The position numbers and the translations under genes were made by a program. DNA of 64,000 nt from Asterias amurensis (taxonomy: Eukaryota; Echinodermata; Asteroidea; Forcipulatida; Asteriidae). The stretch is from NCBI RefSeq assembly GCF_032118995.1, contig NC_092667.1:2658931-2722930 (forward strand), given 5' to 3'. Below, piece by piece: positions 32,121 through 45,334 of the stretch. How positions within the stretch are numbered: position 1 is the first letter of the stretch; each line of letters opens with the position of its first letter. The notes under the pieces are model-generated. The model was not told where the DNA came from. It did no database searches and saw only the letters and a list, made by a program, of their open reading frames with translations.

Positions 32121-32508
32121 TTAAAGCCAGTGGACACTATTGGTAGTTACTCAAAATAATTATTAGCATAAAACCTTTCTTGGTGACGAGTAATGGGGAG
32201 AGGTTGGTGGTATAAAGCATTGTGAGAAACGGCTCCCTCTGAAGTGACGTATAGTTGTCGATAAAAAAGTAATTTTCCACGAATTTGATTTCGAGACCTC
32301 AGATTTAGAAATTGAGGTCTTGAAATCAAGCATCTGAAAGCACACATCTTCGTGTGACAAAAGTGTTTTTTCTTTCATTACTATCTCGCAACTTCGACGA
32401 CCAATTGAGCTCAATTTTTCACAGGTTTGTTATTTTGCGCAAATTTTCAGATACACTAAGTGAGAAGACTGGTCTTTGACAATTACCAATAGTGTTCAAT
32501 GTCTTCAA
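32121..32508 (+). mobile_element. TTAA-ended MITE, GGACACTATTGG family
   Basis: TTAAAGCCAGTGGACACTAT at the left and CAATTACCAATAGTGTTCAA at the right; central GAGACCTCAGATTTAG/AATTGAGGTCTTG palindrome. Confidence 0.75.
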
Positions 32509-32688
32509 GCTCCCAACGTCAGCAATTGCCGGTGCTCTTTGCTTTTGATGTGGTGCCCTTTGCAAAGTTCCAATACAAACTGACATTTTCCTCATAGAAG
32601 CGCCCTTATAGGGGGTACATTGCTGTGCCTCGTCAAGAGCGAAGTTTGGTCCGATATGTGGTGGACTTTTTGTTCAAACTTACGTGAC

Positions 32689-32798
32689 CCCCCCCCCCCG
32701 GTCCTCTATTGTTCCGTAGGATAATTAGTCGTCGTCGTCAGTTTTTCGAGATTTGCTACCGGGTTGGATAACGCAGTCTATCCCCCCCCCCCCCCCCC
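32689..32798 (+). repeat. Two poly-C tracts
   Basis: C runs at about 32689-32699 and 32781-32798 with CCGCC ends. Length is probably variable. Confidence 0.85.
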
Positions 32799-33471
32799 AT
32801 CGCCGCCTGGTTTTGAGGAACAAAGGATAAAGCAAAATCGATCATCCCCTTACTCAATTATTAATTACCACTCGATCCACAAACATACTATTTTTGTCAG
32901 CTTATTTATGTGTACGTATTTTATTGATGCAACAATATCTTGGAGTATAACAAATTGTTTTGCTAAAAAGGGGTTAAATTAAACGATTGTTATCATATTT
33001 TTTAAAGTGCACCGATTTCTTGCTTGTTATCCTGCAGCAATGTTTCAGAAGAAGCAAAACAGCAAGATTTTAACGTTTTGAGAATAATGTCAAGAATAAT
33101 TGCTGCAAAAATAACTCGAAAATTGTTAAGGGACGACATCGTTGTCCAGATACTAAGCCTTTAAGCATCGTTTTGTTGTCATTTCCCTATTCTTTATTAC
33201 TTTAGACAAAGTTGATCCTGTGATCCATTATGACACGGAATCTGTGTCAAAATGACCCAGAAATGGGTCAAACTGACGGGTCAGTAGCCTAACCCAGAAA
33301 GGGGTCTGGCCTCCTGGAAACCCGGAGTCTGTGTCAAAACGACACATATAGAGGAAGTTTTAACAATGTACAGATACAAACGTAGAATGCGGCTGTTTAT
33401 AATTAGCCGACTCTGTAATGTAATGATTATAAAAGCATCTTGCTAATTGCTTCATACACTCCAATCCTCCT

Positions 33472-33690
33472 TGGCCCAATTTCGTAGAGCTGCTAAGCAC
33501 AACAATTTGCTTAGCGTGAATTTCTTCCTTCAGGATATTACCAACCAAATTTCCATTCGTTGCATACTGCTTGTCACTGGTATTCAGCTGTTGATTGTTT
33601 ATCCCGAAAATCACGTCGAAATGTGTGTGTTAATCATGTCTTTATCAATGCTAAGCAAGTTGTTGCGCTTAGCAGGTCCATGAAATCGTG
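33472..33690. mobile_element. Foldback element, GGCCCAATTTCATAGAGC family
   Basis: Left end TTGGCCCAATTTCGTAGAGC, interior CCAACCAAATTTCCATTCGT and GGTATTCAGCTGTTG, right end diverged (CAGGTCCATGAAATCG). Confidence 0.6.
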
Positions 33691-34051
33691 GTTCCTGGTA
33701 GTGCAGTGGTTCTTCTTGATCTTAAGACATTTTTAATGGCATGATTCTCTCTTGTGTCGAATCAGCGCTAAAACTCTAACCATCTTAGAATGAAATATTT
33801 ATGTGGATAGGTTACTTAACAGCCGGAACTGGAAAGCGATGATGATTTCTTTTACAACACTAAGTCCCTATTAATGAGACCTTTTATCGATAAGTGCTTA
33901 AATGGTAGAAGTACAGTCAGAAACCTTTTTTTATATGGAATACGTTATCAGTCAATAAATCAACCTTTCTCTAAAATAATTTATTGACGTCACCCACTCT
34001 ATGACATCATCAAATGTCTTATCTGGTTTGTTGTTCCCGATATTTGTTAAA

Positions 34052-34505
34052 GTCTTAAAGCCATTGAACACTTTCTGAACAGAGCACAAATTAAAAGTTC
34101 ACAGATTTACAAATAACTTACAGGGTTTACAGAAGGTTATGGTAAAAGATTCCCTTGAAATTTTATTCCATGAAATGCTTTACTTTTTGAGAAAACATTA
34201 AAACAATTATCAATTCTCGATATCGAGAATAACGGATTTATTTATGACACGGCGAAACGTGCGGAAACAAGGGTGGGTTTTCCCGTTATTTTCTCCCCAC
34301 TCCGATGACCGATTGGGCGATTGCTTTAATGTATATACATCTTTCAAGCATCTGCATATTACAGGCCTGTGTGCTCCGGTTTTGAAAGGGCAAGGGCACC
34401 AAGGCATTTTCTCCAATGTAAATTTACACCGGAGCATTTCAAGGGCACCAAGGCGGCGACCAAGGGGCATGTAGGCAATCGCCTTCGTGAAATATTGGGC
34501 CTTGC
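34052..34505 (-). repeat. Reversed copy of the 50941-51312 MITE followed by a GGCACCAAGG repeat
   Basis: 34052-34322 carries CATGAAATGCTTTACTTTTT, GAGAATAACGGATTTATTT and AACAAGGGTGGGTTTTCCC. 34365-34505 matches 52985-53152 in reverse. Confidence 0.65.
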
Positions 34506-35020
34506 ATAAATTAGGTTAAATTCCATTTTTTGAAAGACATATAACTCATTAATGTTAACACCAAAGTTGTAAAATGGAGTAATAATGTTGTGTGTACTGA
34601 AATTTATGGAATGTAGCCAGCGATTATAACTCATTATAACGGCATTATTGTACAATAAATAATTAAAGTTGAAGTGTTTAATGCGACCAAGTCGAACCCA
34701 AAAATTAATATGAGAGACAAATTTCACTGCTGGCTTGTAAAATAACAAACCAAACATGGTCTTAGTTCATACGTGAGGCGATAAATTCCGTTGATGTACA
34801 CACTGGAAAAAAATAACACTGGTTGAGTAAAATTGCACGAACCTCCTTATAGTTTGGTAAAGTTTTACAGGCTAAATTATTTTCATGAATATTTTGTAAA
34901 TCTCTACTTCAAAAATCGGTAAAGTTATATACCGCTTTTCTTTATAGACTTTAGTTGTATAAGTTTTACTTATAATGAAATATTTTAATTTTATAATAGA
35001 AATTAGTATTAGTTGCCGTT

Positions 35021-35489
35021 AGTGTGTTTTCATCTGTCTTTAGCTTCTTTAGGGAACCACTTTGTGTTTCATGGCCCCCGGGATGGGTGGTGCTTATCCC
35101 TATTTTGTTAATTATATTTAACCTATCTTGAAATTTGGCATGGTGGTATTTTGGGGACGTAGTTGAAGTCATGGTGTGCAAGTAGTTTGCAGAAATCGGA
35201 TGTGAAGTAAACGTTTTAGAATAATTATTCACTTTATGCAAATCTTTAGTAAAGTCACGTGAGACTAAGATCTGCATAAAGTGAATAATTATTGTAAAAC
35301 GTTTGCTTCACGACCGATTTCTGCAAACAACTTGCACACCATGACTTCAAGTACGTATCTAAAATACCACTTTGCCAAATTTCAACCATGTTAAGCATTC
35401 TCTAAGCAATATAACAACCACCCATCCCCGGGGGCCATGATGCACAAAGTGGCTCCCTAAAGAAGCTAAAGATAGATGAAAACACACTT
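35021..35489. mobile_element. Long palindrome with CACGTG in the loop
   Basis: AGTGTGTTTTCATCTGTCTT at the left is complementary to 35470-35489, and the arms continue through GGCCCCCGGGATGGGTGG, CATGGTGTGCAAG.AGTTTGC and GTGAATAATTATT to a centre near 35258 that contains GTCACGTGAGAC. Each arm is about 220 bp. Confidence 0.75.
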
Positions 35490-36600
35490 ACAGCTACTTT
35501 TCTTCAGTCTGAGAATATGCTTTCACTTTCAAGCACATATTAGGAGACTTCAGGCAGGAAGGCATACAAAATTGTTAAAAAGGGGTGTGTTTCTTCTTTT
35601 ATTCTTTTCTTGCAACTTCGAAGAAACAATTGTGTCCAACAGATTCTCCATTTTATGTTATGCATATAGGCCTATGTTGGATCGCTCCAAGTGAGAATAC
35701 TGATCTGTGACAAATTACCAAAGGTGTCCTGAGCCTCATAAAATGAGCAGTGAATTCTAAATTGGATAACTGTCCGTTTCACAGTGTACTCATACCGAGG
35801 CTGGGTGGCAAAAATAGTCTGTCCCTTCGCAAGACTTTGTATGAGGAACTATTTGGCTTCGGGAAACATGTCATTCTGTAGATAATGACTAAAAATAACC
35901 AAATAATATTTTGAAGACTTGAAGAATCAAGCTTTTGAAACCTTTGAATTTGTGTTGCAATTCCCTGGCTTATAAATAACAATAATAATCTGTGGGAAAT
36001 ATGTATATTGATAGGCCTACTCGTGTTTTTAAATGTTTCATGTAATTATTTCACGTTAAATGACTGGATTGTGAAATAGTTCATCTTTCATTAATTGTAA
36101 TCCTATTTAATAACCAGCGCAGCTGTGAAACTCTCACCTAATGTTTCTACGAGTGTCATTATCATAATTCTATAAGTCATATTTGTAAGCTCTTTTGTAT
36201 CATTCACAACGTCTTAAAAGATTATGCTTTCCGGTATTGATAAGGAATATAAAATCCGGGAAAAGGCACAGCCCGACCAGCAATATAGGAACTTGGGGAG
36301 AACGGTTGCAACATTTATATGGGCAAACAAACAAACTGTATAAATAACTGGGCGTGTGTATTGGAAGGCGTCTGCGGTTCTAATAGGTTGGTTTATGCAA
36401 GACACGGCTATATTTGGGTCGTTTGTTGGCTATTTTAACTTGGGATTTTTTTTTTCATGAATTTAAGTTCTAGATTTAAAGAAGTTTTGTTAGCATGGGA
36501 GTTTGGCAACCAGAGAGTATTTTTAGCTCAAGTTTGCATCCAGACCTGAACTCCGTAATTTTGCGAACAAATTCATTATTTTCCAGTTATAAGCACAACA
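35490..36600. other. TTAA-family MITE fragment, then DNA with no recognisable feature
   Basis: 35500-35745 keeps CTTGCAACTTCGA and CCAAGTGAGAATACTGATCT from the MITE 3' half. Nothing further can be supported to 36600. Confidence 0.4.
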
Positions 36601-36609
36601 ATAAATGGG

Positions 36610-37590
36610 AATGGTGCGATGGTGATGATTTGATAGATGGAAATGGTAAAGATGATGATTTTTAAGGTGGGGTGGTGAGAAGGATGATTTTTAAGATCGT
36701 GATGGTGAGGAGGAGGATTTGTAAGATTGTGATGGTGAGGAGGAGGATTTTTTAAGATGGTGATGGTGAGGATGATGATTTATAAGATGGTGATGGTGAG
36801 GGTGATGATTTGTAAGATGGTGATGGTGAGGATGATGATTTGTTAGATGGTGATGGTGAGGGGATAATTTGTAAGATGGGATGGTGAAGATGATGATTTA
36901 TAAGATGGTGATGGTGTGGGTGATGATTTTTAAGATGGGATGTGAGGATGATGGTTTATGAGATGGTGATGGTGAGGATGATGATTTATAAAGTTGTGAT
37001 GGTCAGGGTGATGATTTGTAAGATGGTGATGGTGAGGATGATGATTTATAAAGTTGTGATGGTCAAGGTGATGATTTGTAAGATGGTGACGGTGAGGATG
37101 ATGATTTGTAAGATGGTGATGGCGAGGATGTTGATTTCTAAGATGGTGAAGGTGGGGATGGTGATTTGTAAGATGGTGATGGCGAGGATGTTGATTTGTA
37201 AGATGGTGAAGGTGGTGAGGGATGATTTGTAAGATGGTGATGGTGAGCAGGATGATTTGTAAGATGGTGATGGTGAGGACGATGATAGATGGGAAGATGG
37301 GGATGATGATTTTTAAGATGTGATGGTGAGGAGGATGATTTGTAAGATGGGGATGGTGAGGACGATGATAGATGGGAAGATGGGGATGATGATTTTTAAG
37401 ATGTGATGGTGAGCAGGATGATTTGTAAGATGGTGATGGTGAGGACGATGATAGATGGGAAGATGGGGATGATGATTTTTAAGATGTGATGGTGAGGAGG
37501 ATGATTTGTAAGATGGGGATGGTAAGGATGATGATTTCTAAGATGGGGATGGTGAGCAGGATGATTTGCAAGATGGGGGATGTTTGGATG
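36610..37590 (+). repeat. Minisatellite, 30-bp GATGGTGATGGTGAGGATGA unit
   Basis: About 30 copies of a 30-bp purine-rich unit (GATGGTGATGGTGAGGATGA plus TGATTTGTAA). From 37278 an 83-bp higher-order unit containing GACGATGATAGATGGGAAGA recurs at 37361 and 37444. The 30-bp period is a multiple of three, which creates a spurious repetitive reading frame at 36942-37232. Confidence 0.9.
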
Positions 37591-38199
37591 ATGATTAGGG
37601 AAGGAAATAGGATGTCTTCACCTTCCCTCATATAGCCAAGATCCCAAGAGGATGTTTTCAGAAGGAAACTAACCAATTACCAAGTATGGGAATGACGATG
37701 ATGACGGATTTGTGACGGCAATGGAAACAACGTTCATACAAAATAATGGAAATGAAAACGAATTTGAGACGAGTGATGATTATATGTTTAGCTTAATGAC
37801 GATGATGGAGACATTGAATTTAATGATGTCAGTAATAAATGTGTTTATAGTGATAAAGAAATGTAATTACGGTCACGATCGATTTGAATGGTGTTGTTGC
37901 TCTGGAATCCAAATGTTAACTGTAAAAGGCAGATATGTATTGAATGATTAGGAACAATTAAGAATGAAATTCGTCTGATGAACATCAGCATGTATTGATG
38001 TAGGGTTTGGTCTTCATCTGTCCTTACGTTCCCTGCGTGCAAACAATTAACGATTATGCAGTTTTCAGACGCACTTTTCTGGCTTGTGCCATTTTTCTAA
38101 GAACGCGACATCTTGGGTTTTATTACTAGGTTAACAAACGGTTTATGATCATGAGGAAGAAAGGGTAGATGTTTCTAAAGCATGCATGCATAATTATCT

Positions 38200-39080
38200 A
38201 TGTGTTCCACTCTTTGCGAATCCCACTGTCCAAGAACGTTTGCATTATATACGTGTGGTGAACGCACACGACCTTTCGTCGTCGTCGCTAGCACGCAAGC
38301 AGCACACATACGGTGGTATTACCAAGCCCATACATCCTATATATGTACACCGAGTTCTGTTCGTCTAAAAAAAAAAATACATTGAGGAAATTTCAGCAGT
38401 CTGAACCCCTGCGTATTGCCCACACTCTATACTACGTAGGGATGAGACGGAGCTACGACATTGTACAAATCAGCTGGCGACGTTGCCGGGAGATTTAGCT
38501 CCCGTACATTTACCCAGAATTCCCGGCACGCAATTATCATAATTGCGATGGGTTCTCCATCGCGGTCGCTAGCTCAGCGTTAGCGCTTCTCCGTGAACGT
38601 AGAAACCTCCCTGCATCAGTACACGTACATCACAGCAAAAGCTTCTCGTACCACACAATCGCTATTATAATTTATATATCTCGCTACGTTAAGTCTATAC
38701 TTGCCGTCCTTTCGCACGAGATGTTGGCTTAATCTGGCGGCCATTTGAGCTAGGAAGAAGGTGCATTGTGTAGGCAGTCGGCCAACGCTTTTCTCGGGCG
38801 GGCGTTTTTACAGGGATAAAATGATCGCATGAAGGTAACAGGGCCTTACCGAAGGACTTCAGTTCGTTTGCCATTGGGTACGTACCGCGAATTGTTCTTG
38901 ATAACCCGTAGATTGATGTCATTTTATGGTGTGTAGTTTGTCTCTCCGCTTCGCCGGTCGTTTGCCGGCCCTGACATCAGGTCGACTCAGTCTTTTTTCA
39001 ATACAACAGGGATCCCTCAGTTGTCATTGCATGCTATCTCTCCTATTAAAACCATCTCGCACTGTCACGACAACAGCATC
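38200..39080. promoter_or_regulatory. CpG-richer island, possible distal promoter or leader exon
   Basis: CpG is clearly more frequent than in surrounding DNA (ACGACCTTTCGTCGTCG, CATCGCGGTCGCTAGC, CAGCGTTAGCGC). It could be the start region of the RGS gene or of an unseen gene. I can see no conserved coding sequence, so this is weak. Confidence 0.2.
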
Positions 39081-39129
39081 ATCTATTAACCACACTATCG
39101 CCCCACTCGCCTTTTAAATCAACGTTTAT

Positions 39130-42090
39130 TCTAAATACATTTGTTTCAGTCTAATTTAAGCACCTGCTTTATTAATTGTTTCGTGTTGTGAGGCTGTTAG
39201 CGCGTCGTCCTTCATTCGGCAAATCAGCCGTGGGAAAATAGACCCGCTGTCACAGGATTCTCTCCAAATGAGATATGCATGTATTTTTACACTGTGTAAT
39301 GTACATTGAAATCCTACAGTACCTACTTGATAATGTCTGCCGTCTCTCCTACGCATTTTGTGTGTATTGTTCAGTGAGTATTGTTTTGTTCTGACCATTA
39401 TTTGTTACTATGGTGGCTATATTGTGGCATGCTCTCATACCGTATTTCAGTACTTCTATGCTAATTATGTAATTATGTAATTTTTACTAAAAGTCTGGTC
39501 TTAATTAGCTTCATAATGCTAAATAACATGAATAACCAATTTTACAAATTTTCATGTTCTCTATGGATATCTTCTTTATTGATAATAAATAACGGCCGTA
39601 TAGATGGCCTTAGCTTTCGATCCAAACCGGACTTTCTTCAGAGAGGAATATACATCAATATATATACAATTTTAAAAGATATATTTCTTTATATTTACAT
39701 CAATATTCACAAACAAGTCATAAAATTTACAAAATGGATACCATAGCCATAAGGCAGTAGAGATTACACCGTTATTGGAGAAACGCAACTGCTGTCAACA
39801 TACTTTTTGTATTTACTTACTACTATGTATTTTTTTAAACAATAGTTGTAACTTACAAAAAAAAAAAACTCTACAGATGCTTTAATATCCATACTTCAAT
39901 GAGATGTTAGTTTACAAAACGTAACCGAACATTTCGTCTATTGAACCACTTCTGTGAATTAACAGCTCCTTTAAGATGTAGGCCTAACAAATTGAGAAAT
40001 GACATAATAAATTTTGTTAACAAAATATAGGACTGCATAGAACAACAATCAATATTTGTGCATGGTTTGTTATCAAAATGGTGATTGTTATAAGTGTATC
40101 ATTAATCAAATTCCTTGTGGGAATATTTATCAACAAGCTATGATAATACATACTTAAGTTTTTACATTCTACATGTATTCCTGTACATTGTGCATACAAA
40201 ATATACCTTCATATTTCTGCGTTTTCAGATGCTTTAGTTTATTATCCGAGCACGTATCATTCGTTCTCGGGAACGTTAGAACGTATATTTAGTCCCCGTT
40301 TTTTGCTAACCAAGACAAACATCGTGTTTTTGTCAAAACCATGATGATAAAGATAATTTTAAAACACAAGCAGAGGTTATTAAAATAAAATAAACATAAA
40401 ATACTGATTTCTAAAACCCAAATATAGGGCTACACAAATAAATGCAATCGTAATTTGCATATTCATTTGGAACGAATACCTGGGATTAAAACAACACATT
40501 TATTTGAAGCACACTGTACGAGTTCAGATGTATATGTTGTTATACGGATCGTGTTTGTTTTGAATGCATAGATAAACATCTACTTATTATTATATAAGCC
40601 ACTGTAATTAAATACAAACGAATAAGCTGAACTTATATTGTCATTGAAGCGCAATGACAACTAAAGATTTCGATCTGTCTGTGTGTTTACACACCAAACC
40701 AAATCGTTTAATTTTCAAATTTTGTTCAATTCGCAAGGTGTGTATTATAGTATCATCAACATCAAGCATAGAAAATAATTGATGGGTTGTTGACATGTAT
40801 AATTAAAAGCAGCGTGGTACGTTTGTACTCATTACATACAATCCAGTATAAAAGAAGAAAAATCTAATTATAATATGCGGTCGTTATTTTAATGGTTGTT
40901 TATCAATAAGACGGTGTTAATTGTTTGACATTGTCATATTTTCTTTGAATTCCAAATGCCGGGAGTGTTTTTTAATTACAATATTAGAAAAATGTATAGA
41001 TAATAACATACAAGTTATTGAAATCCATGTATACAAGTTAATGAAATCCATGTTAAAATACTACATAATACTAGGACATACCAATATAAACACTATCTAA
41101 ACAAATTATTTCCACTCTAAATAATGTATTTCATATTGTAGATATTTAATTAACCAAACGAACTGTTTATATCACACATTTCATATCATATAATTAACAC
41201 GGGAACTAAAACCACACCTGTACTTAAAAAACCAAAGGCGTGGATGTATATATTTCAAAAAAATTACACTATGTAAAATGTTCATCATAAACTAATACCA
41301 GACCTAACGCAATGAAGTATATATAGTATAGTACGCGATAAACTTATTTCTCGTGTCCCAATATTTACCTTTAACACGAGTCTACAACACTGCTATTAAA
41401 ATGACAATATGTAAATGAATATACTGGTCGGTTAACTATTTAATATAATCCCATGCCTGTGCATTGATATGTTTGGCTGTTAATAAATACACCGGCAACT
41501 CCACACCAGTGATATTCTGTGAACATGCGTGAAATTCTCACTTTCTCTCGCTTTCAGCTCTCAGTTCTCGCGATATCTGGGCGAAAATATGAATCTCATA
41601 TAGTACTGGCTGAACCATGGGTCATGACCTACTAGTCGATATTTTTCCTACAGGTCATTTTTATTTAAGCTGACAATTTTCGATGGAGCAAAATATTTGT
41701 ATAATTTATGCGATAAATTCCCGCATATTTATCGAGGGTCAAACCACCGCTACGTCACTGCACTTCCATTGAGGGTTTTTTGAATGCATGTTAACATAAT
41801 ATGGACACACGCTCTTTTTTATTAGTAATAATAATGCATGGATTTTGTTGTCTCAACAAATCATTACTCAATGGTTAGTCTTTCTCTTTACTAGAGGGAT
41901 TTGGTGTTTCAGGAGCATAGAGTTTTATAATAGTAGTGAGTATTAAGTAGTGGAAGGAATTCTTTTTTTCTGGATCTGTTGTATGCAATTTTGTATGGCA
42001 CCATCAGTTGTGAACCAGAACAAAACATGGTATGCTAACCATGTCTATCGTCATCAAATAGTTTTGTTTACCGAGTATGTGATTCAATTA
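39130..42090. other. AT-rich DNA without recognisable genes
   Basis: Only a short Penelope-like remnant (39585-39660) stands out. No conserved reading frame or repeat array was seen. Confidence 0.5.
39585..39660 (-). mobile_element. Penelope-like terminus with hammerhead-like core
   Basis: The - strand reads CTGAAGAAAGTCCGGTTTGG, ATCGAAAGCTAAGGCCATC: CTGANGA, a possible stem GTCC/GGAT, then GAAA. 53815-53875 is a diverged copy. Confidence 0.4.
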
Positions 42091-42091
42091 C

Positions 42092-42478
42092 TTAAAGGAA
42101 CACGTTGCCTTGGATCGGTCGAGTTGGTCTTTGAAAAGTGTTTGAAACCGTTTGTTTTAAAATGCATATGGTTAGAAAGATATTTTAAAAGTAGAATACA
42201 ATGATCCACACAAATTTGCCTCGAAATTGCGTGGTTTTCCTTTTACTTTGCGAACTAACACGGTCGGCCATTTATGGGAGTCAAAAATTTGACTCCCATA
42301 AATGGCCGACCGTGATAGACGAGGTAAAATGAAAACCACGCAATTTCGAGTGATACTTGTGTGGAGCGTTATACTCTACTTTTGAAACATCTTTCTAATC
42401 ATATGCATTTTATAACAAACGGTTACAAACGGTTTCAAAAGACCTATTCGACCGATCCAAGACAACGTGTTCCTTTAG
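42092..42478. mobile_element. TTAA-ended palindromic MITE, ACGTTGCCTTGGATCGG family
   Basis: TTAAAGGAACACGTTGCCTT at the left, complement ending GTTCCTTTA at the right; the centre is GGGAGTCAAAAATTTGACTC, a perfect palindrome core. Confidence 0.8.
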
Positions 42479-42519
42479 TTCATTTATTTATTTTGTTACC
42501 ATCCAACAGTACAATTAGC

Positions 42520-42850
42520 GCTGATAGGGTAGGAAATGAGAAGAAACTGTAAGTTTAAGAAGTGGGAGGGAAAACCACCATGGGGAAAACCCACGCAATT
42601 GGGGTCTGAAACCACAGCCTACAATCCATGTATAGTCTTAAGCCTGTGGTGGAACTGGAATTTATTCAGGGAAAGAAACCACTGAGCCAACCTGATGTCC
42701 AAATTAGAATAGGAAACGAGAAGACATTTTCAGTTGTAGATGTGGGAGGAAAACCACAGTGGGGAAACCCAAGCAACCGGGGACTTAATACCATAATCCT
42801 AGCCCGAGATGGGACCGGCCGGGCCCATGCATGCAGGGAATGAAACCACA
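42520..42850. repeat. Tandem-like repeat of GGAAAACCACNNTGGGGAAA
   Basis: Two related blocks (GAGAAGAAACTG...GGGAGGGAAAACCACC at 42538-42590 and GAGAAGACATTTTCAGTTGT at 42719-42780). A relative in reverse is at about 20640-20840. Confidence 0.5.
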
Positions 42851-43257
42851 AACAAAATAAACCACATCACAACATGATGGTAAACGCCATAGACTCAGCA
42901 CATGTGAGATTCCCTGACTACTACGATTTTGTCACCATGAATTCTCATGAAGCTAACCAGACTAATTTGTTAGTTTGCATGTACCACCTCGCTTTCAAAA
43001 TATCACTGCCCGTTGTTGTTCCAAACGAAATGGCACATATTTATTTAATTTTCCAGGAATTAAATGACGCTATTTATACTCTCTGACCAATGGTCTCATG
43101 TTAATTGAGGAAACGGCAACAACTCTGTCATAATTATTATCCGTCGTGAATGAGGCATCTAATTGGTGGTCATTTACCCCCAGAGCTTGTCCATCTTACG
43201 TCATCAGTTTGAAGATCGTGACGTTATACCGACCTTCCAAACCATGTATATTTACTA

Positions 43258-43568
43258 GGGCCGTATCCGAATTGGCGGCTACGACTGTCGCTAAGGTGTT
43301 GCTAAGGACGTCCTATACTACAACGCACGATGACGCGGAAATCGAGCCGTAGCCGTAGCCGTAGCTGCCATCGGACACGGCCTAACTAGTCTTCAATGGG
43401 TATCACTATGAGTTACATCCAATGTAAGGCCGGATCCGAATTGGCGGCTACGGCCACGGCTACGGCCGGATCGCCGCGTCATCATGCATTGAAGTATAGG
43501 ACGCCCTTAGCAACACCCCTGGCAACGGTCGTAGCCGCAGCCGTAGCCACCAATTCGGACACGGCCTA
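43258..43568. mobile_element. Two adjacent GC-rich hairpin elements (GGCTACGGC arms)
   Basis: Both 43258-43385 and 43425-43568 begin GGCC.GATCCGAATTGGCGG-like and end GGACACGGCCTAA, with arms made of GTAGCC/GGCTAC repeats. Internally they run in opposite directions (GGACGTCCTATACT versus AGTATAGGACGCCC). Confidence 0.65.
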
Positions 43569-43569
43569 A

Positions 43570-44870
43570 ACACTGATACCTTAGACCAGTGCCTGTTTTT
43601 AGGTTTGGGATGAAGGCAGGGGACCAGTCTGTATAGTTACATCAATCGGCCCACTGGTCTCATCCAATACCAATGGAAAGGGCTGATTTGTCTTGTTCTG
43701 CATGATTGGATGGGAAACGGTTTATACAGCTGATCAGCGCAATTCGCACAATCACAACATGTTGATAAACAAACCGCCCTTGTTGGCATAGACGGCAAAC
43801 ATTCAGTTTTGTTGACATTCATTAATTAATTCATTAATTGTTATTAAAAAAAACCAGCTGACAGCACATAGCTGAACTATGTGACATTACAAGTTGCTTT
43901 TAAATTGCATTTTTCATAATCTGTTGTTAGTTCTGTCAACCCTTTCGGTTGAGTACTTTGCGATCGACATTTTCTGCAATCTGTCCATTAAATTTAATAC
44001 CTCACATTAAAGGTCGCTTTGTCTCCAACAAATGCAACACAATTTTGTAATAGTCATTGTTGCGAACTATAGCTATACCTGTCTTGCTTTGCATTTATAG
44101 CATTCCATAGTTTTTCAGCCCAGGTTGGCAAGAACTTGGGCTGTGAAGTTTGAAATGAAAGGTCTATGTAGGGCCTTCATGTACATGTACATTTTCCCCC
44201 ATACATGATGTGCGTGGTGTACATAACGTACAGATGAACCAAAGTTGCAAGTAGTATGTTGCGATCGAGCCCTATTTTTAGTGCAAGTAAAAAACAAATG
44301 AAAATAATTATTTGCAACGGACTCATACAATAAAGCCACATTATTATTAAAAATCTAATATTCCGTTAGCAGGGAGAGGTAACCCGGGGTTATTTTAAGG
44401 TCTAATGCGCATGTGTTTTACGTCAGCCCATCCCACATCCCGTCGCCTTTGGATTAGGCGCAGGGACCAAGCGACCCCCCCCCCCTTCACTTCATCTTGT
44501 CGGTAGAGGGCCTGACCTTGTCATTTATGTAAATAATGTGTTGTAATTATGGGTAATTATGAAAGACATGTAGAATAAACATGCCGACCATGTAAGGGAT
44601 TATAGATAGTTGGGTTGTAATTAACCAAACGGCATCTTAAAGGGAATGTAATCACTCTAAGAATTAGTGGCAATGCAAACTTTTGGTTGGAAGCCCTTAG
44701 CAGCTTATGATAGTTTAGCCCCAAAGCACTTTGAGAATGTGGTTATGTAAAAGATATAAGTTTTTATGCCGCAAGATTTGTAACTGGGGGTAATGCTTCT
44801 CTGATTGGGTTTTCCTGTTGTGGGTTATTCTTCCTGCGTGGAAATAACCGCTCCGTATTTTCGGCAATAT
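43570..44870. other. No recognisable gene or repeat
   Basis: AT-rich, with a short poly-C run near 44476. Nothing further can be supported. Confidence 0.45.
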
Positions 44871-44872
44871 CT

Positions 44873-45066
44873 TAAAGGAACACGTTGCCTTGGATCGGAC
44901 GAGGTGATATTTGAAAAGTATTTGAAACCGTTTGTTATGAAATGCATATGATTAGAAAGATATTTTAAAAGTAGAATATAATGATCCACACAAGTATCAC
45001 TCGAAATTGCGTGGTTTTCCTTTTACCTCGTCGACTAACACGGTCGGCCATTTATGGGAGTCAATT
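44873..45066 (+). mobile_element. Half of an ACGTTGCCTTGGATCGG-family MITE
   Basis: Left arm only (TTAAAGGAACACGTTGCCTT to GGCCATTTATGGGAGTCAA), then unrelated sequence from the centre onward. Confidence 0.7.
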
Positions 45067-45334
45067 TTTTGCATGAAAGTGCACAAAATAAACAATACAA
45101 GAAAGGTATTTTTGTGTACACTCATTAATATAAACGTACAAAGACTAGTCTAGTGACGATTCGTGTTGTGTCTCGTCATTCATCAATAATTAGTGCTGAT
45201 GAATTCGTTTGATTTTTTTTAAATATTTTTTGTAAACAAAATAGTTTGAACGTAACTGATGTTATACCGTTTTGTATCTTTTAGAATGGTGCTCCTGTTT
45301 TGCTATAAATGGATATGTTTATTTTTGTTCTTAT

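Noticed and set aside
36942..37232. 96-codon repetitive frame (MVMVRMMIYK-like)
   Set aside because: By-product of a 30-bp minisatellite whose period is a multiple of three.
38695..38922. 75-codon frame on the - strand in the CpG-richer region
   Set aside because: No recognisable domain, splice context or repeated conservation.
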